Below are positions 18,801 through 26,492 of a stretch of 64,000 nt of DNA, in pieces. Below the pieces are notes generated by a model, which saw only the letters and a program-made list of their open reading frames with translations, made no database searches and was not told the origin of the DNA. The number at the start of each line of letters is the position of its first letter. Position 1 is the stretch's first letter. This stretch comes from Halalkalibacter sp. APA_J-10(15) (GTDB lineage Bacteria > Bacillota > Bacilli > Bacillales > Bacillaceae_D), in contig NZ_JALKEV010000019.1 in assembly GCF_023017105.1 (NCBI RefSeq), positions 44,009 to 108,008 on the forward strand, written 5' to 3'. The translations under genes were made by a program, and so were the position numbers.

Positions 18801-20269
18801 CACAGAAGCCGTTAACTCTAGATTTAACAAAGGATGGTCATATTGCTGTCTTTTCAAGTCCAGGGTACGGGAAATCGACGTTCTTACAAACGGTTGTAAT
18901 GGATTTAGCCAGACAACATCACCCTGAGCATTTTCATGTATACTTGCTCGATTTCGGGACAAATGGTTTGTTACCGTTAAAGGGTTTGCCACATGTGGCT
19001 GATACATTTTTAGTTGATGATAGTGAGAAGGTTGGAAAGCTGATACGTTTGTTATCGACAGTCATGAAAGAACGAAAGCAGCTTTTAAGTCGGTATGGTG
19101 TCGCTAATTTATCGATGTATGAAAAGGCGAGTGGGGAAGTTGAACCGAATCTATTAATCGTCATTGATAACTTTGACACTGTTCGAGATACGGATTTCTC
19201 TGAGGAGTTCGAGAAGCTTGTGACGCAAATCGCTCGTGAAGGTGCAAGTGTTGGGGTTCATTTAACGATTAGTGCAGGACGACAAGGGGCTATGCGCATT
19301 CCGTTATTATCAAATATTAAGACTCAAATCCCACTTTACCTGATTGAACAAACAGAAGCGCGCTCGATTATTGGTAGAACCGAACTAGAGATTGAAGAAA
19401 TTCCAGGACGCGGTCTAGTGAAGCTAGAAGAGCCAGCACTATTTCAGGCGATGCTACCTGCTGAAGGAACAGAGCCATTAGAAATAATCGATTCAATCCA
19501 AACGACTGCTAAGAGCATGGATGAATATTGGCAAGGAGAGCGTCCTGAGGAGATTCCGATGATGCCAGAAGGGGTCATTGAGTTTGAGAAGTTTAGGCAG
19601 AGTAAGAAAGTAAAAGAGCTTGTAAATCAGCAGCAGCTTCCTCTAGGTCTGGAGTTTGAGGAGGTTCAGCCGTTGGCATTTGCTCCGAACAAATTTGGAC
19701 AGTTCATCGTCGTAAGTGACCGTAAAGACGGGTTAAGAAGGATGAATCAGTCTATCTTAAAAAATATGATGCTTCTGAAAGATGATTATCAGCTCATGCT
19801 CCTTGATACGAGTGATAAAGAGTTATCCGAAGTAGCAACAGAGGTGAATGCTTATATTTGTGACACAGAAGGTCACAAGACGGTTAAAAATGATTTATTA
19901 AGTGAGATCAAGATTCGAATGACTCAAGGGACAGAAGGAATGCCGAGTTGGCTCATCTTTATAACGGATTTAGAAGATTTCTGTCAAAGTAGTGAGCTCA
20001 CAATAGAGGAAATGACTACATTCTTTGAGCAGGGAGCTAAGCTAGGACTCTACTTTATTTTGGCAGGAGATTATAGCTTTATTGGAACAAGCTTTGATCC
20101 AATTGCTAAATATGTTCGAACACAAGCCATTGTTGGACTTATTAGTATGCGATTGTCTGATCAAGACATTTTTAAGCAAGCATATATTGCCAAGGAAAAG
20201 TACCCTAACGCATATGAATGCTATTATGCGATGGATCATCAACATATTAAATTAAAAATCCCTGAATAA
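15812..20269 (+). CDS. essC: Type VII secretion motor ATPase EssC (YukBA)
   Basis: This 1485-residue protein is the membrane ATPase of T7SSb. The N-terminus holds FHA-like domains (for example GNSEHHDIRL near residue 108). Two membrane helices lie at about 231-275. Three FtsK/SpoIIIE modules follow. The first has Walker A GTTGSGKS (about residue 670) and a FLISDEFAEL Walker B (about 780). The second has SPGYGKST (about 1012) and LLIVIDNFD (about 1115). The third (from about 1290) lacks a P-loop. This fits an intact, full-length motor that recruits substrates through its C-terminal modules. The gene directly precedes the effector module. Confidence 0.93.
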   Translation: MEQTRLLILFDKQLHKCLLPKGISKEITVSNDWSDTVTFTSLTESFVVTWDGEECVLEGDALPDNGRTRLQVGSTEIEFLLIEEEEVTVYDLAGAQAVTFGNSEHHDIRLESTDADFSLIRPSEDRFFQLTVNSGEVYHNGLCKEHVQSLEPGDQLYVDGISIIINAEDMEVSGAKEKLASELTQLVERDTYYSEEYPDYHRSPRVIYREPTKKQTIAKPPPQPSKPSEQLARTIVPPLVMIAAFVLLTIFQPRGIYIVVMLAMTVTTILISVIYYVKNLKQYKVDTKERLESYREYLHRKTKELYHITEEQRHSLNYHFPHIEQIRDMAVRVDARIYEKTMFHHDFLQYRTGLGTAERSFEIDFNEEEFTQEKDVLADEARELLNQHEDLHDVPVVASLMKGPVGYIGQRHLVLEQLQLLVMQLGLFQSYHDVQFITVFPEEEKEEWNWMRWLPHSSLRDVNVRGFVYHERSRDQVLYSVYQILKERKQLIDEKGNTNEKTYFFPHYVVLITDEKLILDHTIMEFFNEDPSELGVSLLYVQDVMQSLPEHVKTVIDIRDSKTGNIILEEGELVNRAFVPDHFPLNFDKEEVSRALAPINHLQSLKNSIPESVTFLEMYGVERVEELGVTTRWRANETYKSLAVPLGLRGKEDIVQLNLHEKAHGPHGLVAGTTGSGKSEIIQSYILSLAVNFHPYEVAFLLIDYKGGGMANLFKKLPHLVGTITNLDRSQSMRALASIKAELQKRQRLFGENDVNHINQYQKLYKQGKVQEPMPHLFLISDEFAELKSEQPDFMKELVSTARIGRSLGIHLILATQKPSGVVDDQIWSNSKFKLALKVQNASDSNEILKTPDAAEITLPGRSYLQVGNNEIYELFQSAWSGADYIPDQDDYELVDTTIYAINDLGQYDILTEDLSGLGQKEQVEKVPTELDAVIDHIHDYTTKQDIAPLPRPWLPPLPEHLTTEELHPISFEEAWEEEKRPLQVTIGLLDQPELQSQKPLTLDLTKDGHIAVFSSPGYGKSTFLQTVVMDLARQHHPEHFHVYLLDFGTNGLLPLKGLPHVADTFLVDDSEKVGKLIRLLSTVMKERKQLLSRYGVANLSMYEKASGEVEPNLLIVIDNFDTVRDTDFSEEFEKLVTQIAREGASVGVHLTISAGRQGAMRIPLLSNIKTQIPLYLIEQTEARSIIGRTELEIEEIPGRGLVKLEEPALFQAMLPAEGTEPLEIIDSIQTTAKSMDEYWQGERPEEIPMMPEGVIEFEKFRQSKKVKELVNQQQLPLGLEFEEVQPLAFAPNKFGQFIVVSDRKDGLRRMNQSILKNMMLLKDDYQLMLLDTSDKELSEVATEVNAYICDTEGHKTVKNDLLSEIKIRMTQGTEGMPSWLIFITDLEDFCQSSELTIEEMTTFFEQGAKLGLYFILAGDYSFIGTSFDPIAKYVRTQAIVGLISMRLSDQDIFKQAYIAKEKYPNAYECYYAMDHQHIKLKIPE

Positions 20270-20284
20270 GGAGGCTGGAGGAGA

Positions 20285-20710
20285 ATGAGTTATTTACATA
20301 CATTACAATCGAAAAGAAATCGAGTTTCGAACCAAATGTATACGAAACAGCAACAGCATTCCGTTGCGTCTGATGAAGTGTCCAGGTTAACGACAGCTTT
20401 GTCTAATTTACAAGCAGAGGTCTCTGACTTAAGATCGTCAAAGTCAAGGATTGATAAACTCTCAATTCAAACGAGTAGATGGAAGGGAAAAAATGAATCG
20501 ACCTTTTCAAGTCGCTATTCATCCTATCAATCGGTTGTTGGCACTTATGCGAACAGAGCTGATGATGCGAAGGAGCGAGTGGCTGATGATCTTCGTAGGG
20601 CGGAAGAACGAAAAAACTCGCTTGCATCAGATATTACTAATCTACAATGGTCACTAAATTCTCTGGATAATCAAATAAGATGGGAACGCGTTGCTCAACA
20701 GAAAGGGTGA
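20285..20710 (+). CDS. YwqH-like small T7SS-associated protein (DUF5082)
   Basis: A 141-residue, almost entirely helical coiled-coil protein with a WKG turn (about residue 66) between two long helices, the size and shape of YwqH/DUF5082 proteins. In B. subtilis ywqH and ywqI precede the LXG toxin gene ywqJ, and such small helical partners bind the LXG domain for targeting to the secretion machine. It lies 15 bases after essC with the RBS AAGGAGG and overlaps nothing. DUF assignment is by pattern. Confidence 0.75.
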   Translation: MSYLHTLQSKRNRVSNQMYTKQQQHSVASDEVSRLTTALSNLQAEVSDLRSSKSRIDKLSIQTSRWKGKNESTFSSRYSSYQSVVGTYANRADDAKERVADDLRRAEERKNSLASDITNLQWSLNSLDNQIRWERVAQQKG

Positions 20711-20715
20711 AGAAT

Positions 20716-21024
20716 ATGGGAGCAGAAGTTAAGATTAATATTGAAGTGTTTCGTGCAAATGCTGAGAAGCTTAGAGGCTCATTATCGCAACTAGAATCAA
20801 AAATGAATGTGAATAAAGCGCTTGGACAAACGAATATTTCTCCTTTCACAGATGATGTTGAAAAGTTTGCCGAAGCATTGCAGCTTATAAAGAGATATAA
20901 GCAATTGATCGAAGTAGATGTAGGCATTTTAAAAGAAACAGGAGAAGCTATGAAGGAAAATGATGAGCAATTAGCTTGTCAATATGTCCATTCAACGACG
21001 GGATCACAACCTTTACCATACTAA
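20716..21024 (+). CDS. YwqI-like small T7SS-associated protein (DUF5344-like)
   Basis: A 102-residue helical protein. ATG 20716 is chosen because AAGGGTGAAG lies just upstream; an upstream in-frame ATG at 20680 overlaps the previous gene without an RBS. It has two long amphipathic helices joined near NISPFTDD, matching the layout of the YwqI/DUF5344 partner found between DUF5082 and LXG genes. A role as second targeting partner of the downstream effector is inferred from this conserved order. Confidence 0.7.
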   Translation: MGAEVKINIEVFRANAEKLRGSLSQLESKMNVNKALGQTNISPFTDDVEKFAEALQLIKRYKQLIEVDVGILKETGEAMKENDEQLACQYVHSTTGSQPLPY

Positions 21025-21041
21025 GGGAGGAGGCGAAGCGA

Positions 21042-22499
21042 ATGAGTCATAAAGTAAAGCTAGAAGAAGTTACGCAATTTTCAGATGAACAGTACAATGA
21101 AACGATGAATCTATTAGATGGAATTGGAGAAGTTCGATCTAATATAGATCAAATCATTCAAATGGATACATTCCAAGGTGAAGCGGCCGACTGCTCAAAA
21201 GCATATTTTAATGAAATACACATAACGATTCTTCAAGCATTTGAAGATTTGTTCATAGCTTTATCAACGACAACAGACAAACATATTGAAGCATTTCAAG
21301 CGAATGTTGATGCAAATGAATCAGCTATCATTGAGAGCAACTATTTAGAGGAGCAAGTTACCAAAATCGATGACCAATATAATGAGCTAGCTCAAGTCTC
21401 AAATAATATTAACCGAATTATTCAAAGTGTATCAGATATCTCAACGGCTACACAGCCTAGCCTAAACAATGTCACAAGCCATCAAGAGGATGTTATTGAA
21501 GTCCCAACAAAATTGGATAAGAATCTATCTGAATTTACGAGTAGTGGCAAGAGTGATATAAATAACATTAATACGGTTATTTCAGAGATTGAGTCGCTAA
21601 TCAGTCAGATAGAAGCTAAGAGAGGTTCGGCTCAAAGTAATAGTAATTGGTTTAAAGAGGGATTGGATTGGGCATATGAGCATGAATTTTGGCTCCAAAG
21701 GGGAGCCAATGTAGCTGGCCAATCACGAACAGCAGCTTCCAGTAATTCAATGTACAATGCAGGAAAAGATGGCGGTCTTGACACTTCTCAACACCGAACT
21801 TCAACTGGTACAGGATATCGGATAAATGCGACAAGTGACGCATTAGAACAGCTTGGAGTGAAACCGGATGGCCAAGCAAGGCGGGATTTGAATAAACGAT
21901 TGCCGAAGAATGGTCAAACGTTAACCGTGGCACAGCAAGATCTGGCAAGAACCAACCAAACAACATTACGAGCAGCTGACCAAAGACCAGGAAGACCAGG
22001 CTGGACGAATACGGGTCAGCAAGCTTTGAATATGCATCCGGAGTTACAGTATTTCGGTGCTGGTTCTAATACGGTAACTCCTGTTGGGTCAGCAAAAGAG
22101 ATTGTGAAAGCCGGGGTTCATGGCGCAGCTAGAGGAGCTGTAGGAGCGTTTACAGACGTTTTGAAGAAAAGTACAAATACGCTATCTAAAGTCGCAAAAG
22201 GAGCAGGAGTATTTGGTGCTGGTTTAAGTGCTTATACAAACTTTAGAGATGCTGAGGAAGATGGCTTGTCAGGTTGGAGTGCAGTAGGAAGGGCTGCGAA
22301 AGATACTACCATTGATTTGGCAGTAGGTGGCGCCGTACAAGCTGGAATAACGGCGGCATTTACAGTCGCTATACCGATACCAGGAGTCGGAACTGCTGTT
22401 GGGATGGCAGCAGGAATTGGAGCCAATGCTCTGCTAAATGTAAAGTTTGGCAAGAGTGATAAGTCAGTGATGGATCGAGTGAAAGGTTGGTTTAATTAA
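21042..22499 (+). CDS. LXG-like type VII effector with glycine-zipper-like hydrophobic C-terminus (candidate pore-forming toxin)
   Basis: A 485-residue protein. ATG 21042 follows GGGAGGAGG. Residues 1-200 form a helical LXG-like targeting region. Residues 230-370 are polar, Gly/Thr/Gln rich. The last 120 residues contain small-residue hydrophobic stretches (KGAGVFGAGLSA; DLAVGGAVQAGITAAF; GVGTAVGMAAGIGANALL), like glycine zippers that insert in membranes. No nuclease, NADase or lipid II phosphatase motif is visible. Its place after the YwqH/YwqI-like partners and before a multi-helix membrane protein suggests a membrane-acting effector with a membrane immunity protein. Toxicity is inference; an adhesin or structural role cannot be excluded. 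Confidence 0.7.
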   Translation: MSHKVKLEEVTQFSDEQYNETMNLLDGIGEVRSNIDQIIQMDTFQGEAADCSKAYFNEIHITILQAFEDLFIALSTTTDKHIEAFQANVDANESAIIESNYLEEQVTKIDDQYNELAQVSNNINRIIQSVSDISTATQPSLNNVTSHQEDVIEVPTKLDKNLSEFTSSGKSDINNINTVISEIESLISQIEAKRGSAQSNSNWFKEGLDWAYEHEFWLQRGANVAGQSRTAASSNSMYNAGKDGGLDTSQHRTSTGTGYRINATSDALEQLGVKPDGQARRDLNKRLPKNGQTLTVAQQDLARTNQTTLRAADQRPGRPGWTNTGQQALNMHPELQYFGAGSNTVTPVGSAKEIVKAGVHGAARGAVGAFTDVLKKSTNTLSKVAKGAGVFGAGLSAYTNFRDAEEDGLSGWSAVGRAAKDTTIDLAVGGAVQAGITAAFTVAIPIPGVGTAVGMAAGIGANALLNVKFGKSDKSVMDRVKGWFN

Positions 22500-22512
22500 T
22501 TGGAGGAACATT

Positions 22513-23307
22513 ATGTTTAGCAAATTATCAGAAAAGGATTTTTTAGTATTAAGAGGCCCGTTTGAATCGGGAAGGCAGGCACCTGTATCATTGGGTGGCG
22601 CTATGATTTTAGGTATCTTTGGCCAAGCGTTAATGGTTTTTTTAAGTATTTTTATAGGTAACTATTCCATATTACCTTTTACAGATAAACTAGTAGCGAT
22701 TCATCTATGGATAACGATTATTATTGTAGGGCTAACGATTTTATATTCATTTCCGTATTTTTATAAAAATCATCAAAAGTCTCAGTACTTGTTAAGTATC
22801 TTTATGATTCATAATCTCGGGACGTTTTCATGGTTTGTTTTGCCTTTGTTAACAATGGGAGCGAAATTACCAGAAAATTATGTTTTAGAACATGTTATGA
22901 CGTATATTTACATTACATTAGGAATAGGGGTTATCTTATTTATTGTGACGTGCATACGCTTTTACATTTTGCTTATGAAAGGAAAATATAGAAAAGGGTC
23001 TTCGCGGGATAGATTGAGGGGGAAGTTCGAAGGGAAAATCAATATGGCTTCGATTGGAGCTGGAAGTATAGGTGTTGTTGCTAGTGTGCAATATTTGATG
23101 AGAAATGTCGATTTTATGGATTATGAAGTTTTGTTTATTGTTGTATTAGGTTTATTAATATTTTATACAATGATCTTTATTCTTCCAGAACAGCTTGTCA
23201 TTTTGTATTGTAAATACCGCTTTAAAAGCTTTAATTTTAGGCCGAGTGGTAAGTATTTGACGTTAATTCCACTGCAGGAAACGGATAAAGACGAAAAAAA
23301 CGCATAA
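22513..23307 (+). CDS. Six-helix membrane protein, candidate immunity protein of the LXG effector
   Basis: A 264-residue polytopic protein with about six membrane helices (about residues 28-50, 62-83, 92-117, 128-153, 180-200, 210-238) and a short basic cytosolic C-terminus. It starts 14 bases after the effector with the RBS TTGGAGG. Immunity genes normally follow their LXG toxin directly, and a membrane protein is expected when the toxin acts on membranes. It could instead be one of the membrane DUF proteins common at T7SSb loci. No family was recognised with certainty. Confidence 0.55.
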   Translation: MFSKLSEKDFLVLRGPFESGRQAPVSLGGAMILGIFGQALMVFLSIFIGNYSILPFTDKLVAIHLWITIIIVGLTILYSFPYFYKNHQKSQYLLSIFMIHNLGTFSWFVLPLLTMGAKLPENYVLEHVMTYIYITLGIGVILFIVTCIRFYILLMKGKYRKGSSRDRLRGKFEGKINMASIGAGSIGVVASVQYLMRNVDFMDYEVLFIVVLGLLIFYTMIFILPEQLVILYCKYRFKSFNFRPSGKYLTLIPLQETDKDEKNA

Positions 23308-23334
23308 TAACTGATGATAGAAAGGATGAACGAA

Positions 23335-23787
23335 ATGACCATCGAAAAACGTGCACTTCAATTTGATAATCTATTAGTATACGAAAAAACACAGCTACGC
23401 ACCGATTGGCAGGAAGGCTTTTTTATGATGGAGGATTTATTGCTTTCTGAAGGGATCTATAAAACAGGGCCTGTCTTTTTCTCTGTTGCACCTGCAGAGG
23501 GAGAAAAGTCTTTTGGTCACTTTACGTATTATTTACCGATTAATGAAGCGGTTCGTTTGGAGGATGAACCTGACTTTCGTTTTGAGGGAACATTTCGTAT
23601 AGAGGATGCTCTAGTATTGCGACAAGCCAATGAAGAGGTTGATTTCCACGTAGCCAATGATCGAGTACGAGAGTATGCCAATGAACAAGGAATCTTGTTA
23701 GAGGATACTTTTTATTGTGTGTTATTAGAAGTGTATGGTGATATGATCATTGATTTATATGTACCGATTCAAGGGAGAGGCGAGTAA
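23335..23787 (+). CDS. T7SS-locus cytosolic protein (DUF5085-like), copy 1
   Basis: A 150-residue soluble protein with alternating beta strands and a TGPVFFSVAP motif near residue 49. It is paralogous to the next gene, which has TGTVFFSIMS in the same place and a similar ending. Its composition and size resemble DUF5085 proteins that accompany T7SSb loci, but this label is tentative. ATG 23335 is preferred because AAAGG lies 10 bases upstream; ATG 23314 and 23326 are poorly spaced. The stop codon overlaps the next start. Confidence 0.55.
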   Translation: MTIEKRALQFDNLLVYEKTQLRTDWQEGFFMMEDLLLSEGIYKTGPVFFSVAPAEGEKSFGHFTYYLPINEAVRLEDEPDFRFEGTFRIEDALVLRQANEEVDFHVANDRVREYANEQGILLEDTFYCVLLEVYGDMIIDLYVPIQGRGE

Positions 23788-24233
23788 TGATGATCGATAA
23801 TCATACTATTGCCTATCGAAATGTTGTATCAAAGTATTATCAATTTATGCCGGAGGAAATTGAACTTGCTTTTCAAGATTTTGAAGCGTTGTTAGAGAAG
23901 CATCAATACCATCCAACGGGTACGGTTTTTTTCTCTATTATGAGTGATCCTACGGAAGAAATTATGACTGCGGAAATTTTCTTTGGAATAGAGGAAGAGC
24001 AATTTGCGCTTGAATCAGAAGATTATTTACGATTTCGTAGCTACTTTTCGGTGAAGCCGATGTTCATGACGCGTGTAGAAGGGGATATTCAGGAACAAGC
24101 ACAAGTGAAATATTGGGAGTTAATTGAACGATTGAATCAATTGGGAGTTGAGCAAGCCACTCCTGTCTTTGTGGAATATAAACGAACACATTCAGATCAA
24201 TCGTATATTGAGATGAGTGTAGGATATCGATGA
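23787..24233 (+). CDS. T7SS-locus cytosolic protein (DUF5085-like), copy 2
   Basis: A 148-residue protein, clearly a diverged tandem paralogue of the preceding gene: same length, the TGxVFFS motif near residue 44, a helical middle and a C-terminal beta strand. The first base of its start overlaps the previous stop, with GAGAGGCGAG as RBS, so the pair is translationally coupled. Function is unknown. Possibilities include chaperone or adaptor subunits for T7SS substrates acting as a heterodimer, but nothing in the sequence proves this. Confidence 0.55.
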   Translation: MMIDNHTIAYRNVVSKYYQFMPEEIELAFQDFEALLEKHQYHPTGTVFFSIMSDPTEEIMTAEIFFGIEEEQFALESEDYLRFRSYFSVKPMFMTRVEGDIQEQAQVKYWELIERLNQLGVEQATPVFVEYKRTHSDQSYIEMSVGYR

Positions 24234-24256
24234 CAATACTAGAGGGAGGCAAAAAT

Positions 24257-24922
24257 ATGAAAAGGTTATTGATGACCATTATTTTCCTAATAGGTATGAC
24301 CTTAGTTGGCTGTAGCTCTGAGGATACGAATACAGATGAGGAAGGGGTCGATGTAATTTTGGAAGAAGAAAATCAAGACGGAGTTGAAGAAGAGGATAAC
24401 TTCATAGATGACGAAGAGGCATCTGCAATTGAGGAAGAAGAATTAGATGTAACCGATGATGAAGACTCTGCTGCTATAGCAACTGAAGGCTTACAGCTTC
24501 AAGTAAATAAAATCGACCAAGAAGCCGGGGTAACGATTGAAAATCATCCACTGTATGCGGATATTAATGAGCTTGTCACAGCTGATCCAGAGATGGGTAT
24601 CCCGAATGATTTTAGTGTCGTTCCACTTGATATTTACATAACAGAGGAAGGAAGCAGTTTGTTCTTCTTAGCGGTGAATCGGCTAGACATACCGATTACA
24701 AATGCTTCATTCGATTTTACATTAGGGAATACGGATGGTGAGCTCGTGTTTGATCAGGTAGACATTTATTTGAGTGAAGAGGAGTTTGGTGTTATTGAAC
24801 CTAATCATACCCTTCCTTTTTTTCTCGACCTGACTCCAGGAGGCGAGGAATTATATGAATCATTAACAATGGATAATGTGTTCATGGATATTGAGAACTT
24901 TTCGATGGATGTCGAGGAATAA
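24257..24922 (+). CDS. Acidic lipoprotein at the T7SS locus
   Basis: A 221-residue protein with a lipoprotein signal peptide (MKRLLMTIIFLIGMTLVGC; lipobox LVGC, Cys19) followed by a strongly acidic Glu/Asp linker (about 25-75) and a globular beta-rich domain. ATG 24257 has the RBS GGGAGG; an upstream in-frame ATG at 24230 would mask the signal peptide. It would be anchored on the outer face of the membrane. S. aureus ess loci also carry lipoproteins near the machinery, so a role in secretion or effector protection is possible. A hairpin terminator follows. Confidence 0.75.
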   Translation: MKRLLMTIIFLIGMTLVGCSSEDTNTDEEGVDVILEEENQDGVEEEDNFIDDEEASAIEEEELDVTDDEDSAAIATEGLQLQVNKIDQEAGVTIENHPLYADINELVTADPEMGIPNDFSVVPLDIYITEEGSSLFFLAVNRLDIPITNASFDFTLGNTDGELVFDQVDIYLSEEEFGVIEPNHTLPFFLDLTPGGEELYESLTMDNVFMDIENFSMDVEE

Positions 24923-24930
24923 CTGGTGGT

Positions 24931-24964
24931 AAGGGTGAACAATCGATAGGTTGTTCATCCTTAT
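24931..24964 (+). terminator. Probable terminator
   Basis: AAGGGTGAACAA (24931-24942) pairs with TTGTTCATCCTT (24951-24962) with one mismatch. The following sequence is only moderately T-rich. Confidence 0.6.
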
Positions 24965-25026
24965 TATGTGAATAAGGAAATCAGGTCTAAGGGTGCTAGA
25001 ATAGGCTGTTTATAGAGTGATCTATC

Positions 25027-25431
25027 ATGTTAAGAAAATCAAATAACTGGAGATCCAGTGTTGGTATGAAGATTGTTCGTACATTTATAGAAACGTTAAA
25101 AGATAGGGAAACAGAAGTAACCTTCTTTTACAAGAAGATAAAGGAAGAGGAGAAATGGGGGAAACGATCCATTTATTTTGCTCTGCTGTGGCAAAATGTG
25201 CTTGCTGCGGTGATTGCGATCTTCCTTACCGTTATGATGCCATTACTTCTATGGCTAATATGGATCGTCGGAGGGGTCGATATGACGCTTTCGTGGATAC
25301 TTTTTGCTACGGCGTTCCTTTTACTATCTCTTTATCTATTTGAACTCTGGATACTTTTCCTTATGCGAAAGGTGTACCCGAAGAAAAAAGAAATATTTTT
25401 AAAAAAGCTGGATAATAAAGGCCATTCGTAG
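25027..25431 (+). CDS. Small two-helix membrane protein at the T7SS locus
   Basis: A 134-residue protein with a basic helical N-terminus, two adjacent membrane helices (about residues 52-78 and 83-112) and a basic Lys-rich C-terminus. It is predicted to have both ends in the cytosol. No family is recognised. ATG 25027 has a weak RBS, and ATG 25066 is an alternative start. It is followed after 15 bases by another membrane protein, so the two probably form a unit and may be accessory to the secretion locus. Confidence 0.55.
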   Translation: MLRKSNNWRSSVGMKIVRTFIETLKDRETEVTFFYKKIKEEEKWGKRSIYFALLWQNVLAAVIAIFLTVMMPLLLWLIWIVGGVDMTLSWILFATAFLLLSLYLFELWILFLMRKVYPKKKEIFLKKLDNKGHS

Positions 25432-25446
25432 GAGGTACTATACATT

Positions 25447-26202
25447 ATGTCTTCCGTACAGTGGTACGAGAAGAAGAGCTGTGCTTTTGACGATTACATA
25501 AGTGAATCATGGGAGAGTGATGGTATAATGGCAATTTTAATGTTTTTATTTGGTAAACCGTTGATTGAGCACAAGTTATACATATTTATATATAGTTTTT
25601 TACTGTTAGCGTATATTTTCATAGGAACTGTTTTTATGATCGTGGGGTGGCCTTGGCACTTCTTGGTGATTTGGGGTATCTCGTTTCCGATAACCGTTCG
25701 AGTGAATCATGCACTCTTTAAAACCATATTCAATGGCCTAGTTCATGCGCCGAAAAGTCGTTTTAATCGCAAATCTGTAGGTGGTTTTATAGGGATGGTT
25801 TTGTTCAATATCATTTTTGCTATAGCGTTCATTTTATATGCCGTATATAACGGCTCAAATGGTTATTTAGTGCTTAATTTGAATCAGAGCCAAATTAATA
25901 ATAACGCATACGAGCTTTCCGCAGGCACGTTGCGAGGGGAACTTGATTCGGACTTTTATATAGGCATTCCATCTTCAGAACCCGATCTATTAGTTCAAGT
26001 GCAATATGAAGCTTTTGTAGGAGAAGGCTCTTTCACCATTGAGTTATTCAATAAGGAAAGTGATGATGTGATATGGTCGAACGAAGTCGATGATCGTGTT
26101 CGTGGTGCTATACAGATTCCAGCGGTAGAGGGAAAGTACTGGTTTAGACTGATTGCTGATGAGACGGTAAAAGACATAACGTTTAGGTTTAGTGTAGAGT
26201 AG
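25447..26202 (+). CDS. Membrane protein with extracytoplasmic beta domain at the T7SS locus
   Basis: A 251-residue protein with three membrane helices (about residues 41-66, 68-90, 115-138) and a C-terminal extracytoplasmic domain of about 110 residues with alternating strands (LLVQVQYEAFVGEGSFTIEL, KYWFRLIADE), similar in feel to small beta-sandwich modules. No family is recognised. RBS AGGAGG precedes ATG 25447. It is the last gene of the T7SS neighbourhood, before a bidirectional terminator and a convergent chemoreceptor gene. Confidence 0.55.
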   Translation: MSSVQWYEKKSCAFDDYISESWESDGIMAILMFLFGKPLIEHKLYIFIYSFLLLAYIFIGTVFMIVGWPWHFLVIWGISFPITVRVNHALFKTIFNGLVHAPKSRFNRKSVGGFIGMVLFNIIFAIAFILYAVYNGSNGYLVLNLNQSQINNNAYELSAGTLRGELDSDFYIGIPSSEPDLLVQVQYEAFVGEGSFTIELFNKESDDVIWSNEVDDRVRGAIQIPAVEGKYWFRLIADETVKDITFRFSVE

Positions 26203-26440
26203 TGAACGATTGAATCAAGAAACATATAGTTTGGTGGTGACATCGGAACGAATCTCTTTAGACTGATATGGCTCAAGTAAATACAGGACGAAGAATGTTG
26301 TTGAAATACACTCTTGATTCTAGTAATGTTCATACTTATTTTTTAGCCATGGCTTTGTCCTACCTCAAGGCGTCAGCTTAGGTGGGGCTGTAATCTTTGG
26401 GAAATTTTAAGGCTAAATTGGATAATATATTCGCTAAAGA

Positions 26441-26476
26441 AGCTAACAAGGAAACACGTTCCTCGTTAGCTTTTGT
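26441..26476. terminator. Bidirectional terminator between convergent genes
   Basis: AGCTAACAAGGAA (26441-26453) pairs with TTCCTCGTTAGCT (26459-26471) with one G-T pair. A T run follows on the plus strand. It lies between the 26202 (+) and 26493 (-) gene ends. The remaining bases 26203-26440 hold no recognisable feature. Confidence 0.75.
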
Positions 26477-26492
26477 ATAGCGATTAATCAGA

